The position numbers and the translations under genes are program-made. This document shows positions 5,784-6,328 of a DNA stretch of 6,328 nucleotides, piece after piece. Under the pieces are notes generated by a model that saw only the letters and a program-made list of their open reading frames with translations, made no database searches and was not told where the DNA came from. The first letter of the stretch is position 1, and each line of letters begins with the position of its first letter. Origin of the DNA: Gammaproteobacteria bacterium (GTDB lineage Bacteria; Pseudomonadota; Gammaproteobacteria; Steroidobacterales; Steroidobacteraceae); the NCBI GenBank assembly GCA_003156695.1, contig PMHN01000178.1, forward strand, positions 570 through 6,897. The letters are read 5' to 3'.

Positions 5784-6328
5784 GGCTGGGGGCTGGATCC
5801 GGGCGCTGGTTTGCCGGGGTCGGGCTTCGCGGGGCCATGGTCTCCGATCACGATGTGAACGCGCTGGCCGGTGCCGGGGGAGGCGGGCGCCTCCACCTTC
5901 TGCTCGCGCACGTTGTACACCAGCATGGGATTTGAAATCTCCTGCGGACCGCTCGACAGCCAGGCGTTGCCCGTGAAGCGCACGGTGCCGGCATCCACGT
6001 CGTACACGATCTCGTCCGCGTGACCCCGCGCCACCTGGTCGGAGTCCGTGCGCTTTTGCTCAAACTCGGCTGGCTTGCCGGTGACGGTGGCGCGCGCGAT
6101 GTGATTGTCACGGAACTCCACGACCGCGGCGTCGGAGCGCAGGGTGCCGTGCTCCGCCCCATCGATGTGCACGTTGCCGTCGAATGTCCAGCGGCTGTTG
6201 GCGAAGTCAAGGCCGGTAGCGTGCGCGTGGTCGGCCTGGACGCGGGTGGCTCCCTGGGAGATGACGACCTGCGTGAACACAAGATCATGGGTCCTGTAGG
6301 CAATCGCGGAAGACGCCGCATCCACCGA
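5780..6328 (-). CDS. lptA: LPS transport periplasmic protein LptA (OstA-like), 5' partial
   Basis: The frame is open from the window edge to a TGA at 5780-5782, giving 182 C-terminal residues; start and signal peptide lie outside, and the GTG at 6323-6325 is probably internal. LptA forms the periplasmic beta-jellyroll bridge carrying LPS from LptC to LptD. Family signals are WTFDGNVHI near residues 47-55, [10 protein letters not shown], the [22 protein letters not shown] block, [15 protein letters not shown], and a final RVHIVIGD. Compared with E. coli LptA, an additional strand unit seems to precede the first GNV motif: residues about 15-41 contain [18 protein letters not shown]. The last 20 residues are Pro/Gly-rich ([17 protein letters not shown]) and probably disordered. 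The ATGA overlap with lptB confirms the operon; lptC and kdsC would be expected upstream. A fusion with LptC-like sequence cannot be excluded without the missing 5' part. Confidence 0.88.
   Translation of the reverse strand, partial: SVDAASSAIAYRTHDLVFTQVVISQGATRVQADHAHATGLDFANSRWTFDGNVHIDGAEHGTLRSDAAVVEFRDNHIARATVTGKPAEFEQKRTDSDQVARGHADEIVYDVDAGTVRFTGNAWLSSGPQEISNPMLVYNVREQKVEAPASPGTGQRVHIVIGDHGPAKPDPGKPAPGSSPQP

Overview
The window looks like a chromosomal segment from a GC-rich gammaproteobacterium. The main evidence is the minus-strand order lptA-lptB-rpoN-hpf-rapZ, with an LPS-export ATPase, a full-length sigma-54, a short-form hibernation factor and RapZ. High GC and divergence from enteric sequences suggest a lineage outside the Enterobacterales; a Steroidobacter/Nevskiales/Chromatiales-type relative is a guess. 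No mobile element, CRISPR array, tRNA or rRNA was seen, and every gene looks intact or is cut only by the window edge.

Layout. On the plus strand, a CoxE-like von Willebrand factor A (VWA) protein (2-958, 5' end outside the window) is followed 22 bp later by a patatin-like phospholipase (981-2183). A 122-bp gap (2184-2305) separates this pair from the convergent minus-strand operon and holds several inverted repeats. The minus-strand operon, in transcription order, is lptA (6328-5780, 5' end outside), lptB (5783-5058), rpoN (5009-3582), hpf (3543-3223) and rapZ (3214-2306). lptA and lptB overlap at ATGA. The other gaps are 48, 38 and 8 bp.

How the genes work together. LptA and LptB belong to the seven-protein Lpt machine that carries lipopolysaccharide to the outer membrane. 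RpoN directs transcription from -24/-12 promoters, HPF inactivates ribosomes in stationary phase, and in E. coli RapZ controls amino-sugar synthesis by delivering small RNAs to RNase E. The cluster therefore links envelope-precursor supply, envelope export and global regulation. The VWA and patatin pair is probably cotranscribed, but its role is not known from sequence.

I found no clear undescribed system. The points most worth a second look are: ptsN is absent between hpf and rapZ; the RapZ C-terminus lacks the basic residues that bind small RNA in E. coli; LptA seems to carry an extra beta-strand unit; the convergent gap has overlapping, mutually exclusive hairpins; and a stem-loop sits where the rpoN ribosome binding site should be.
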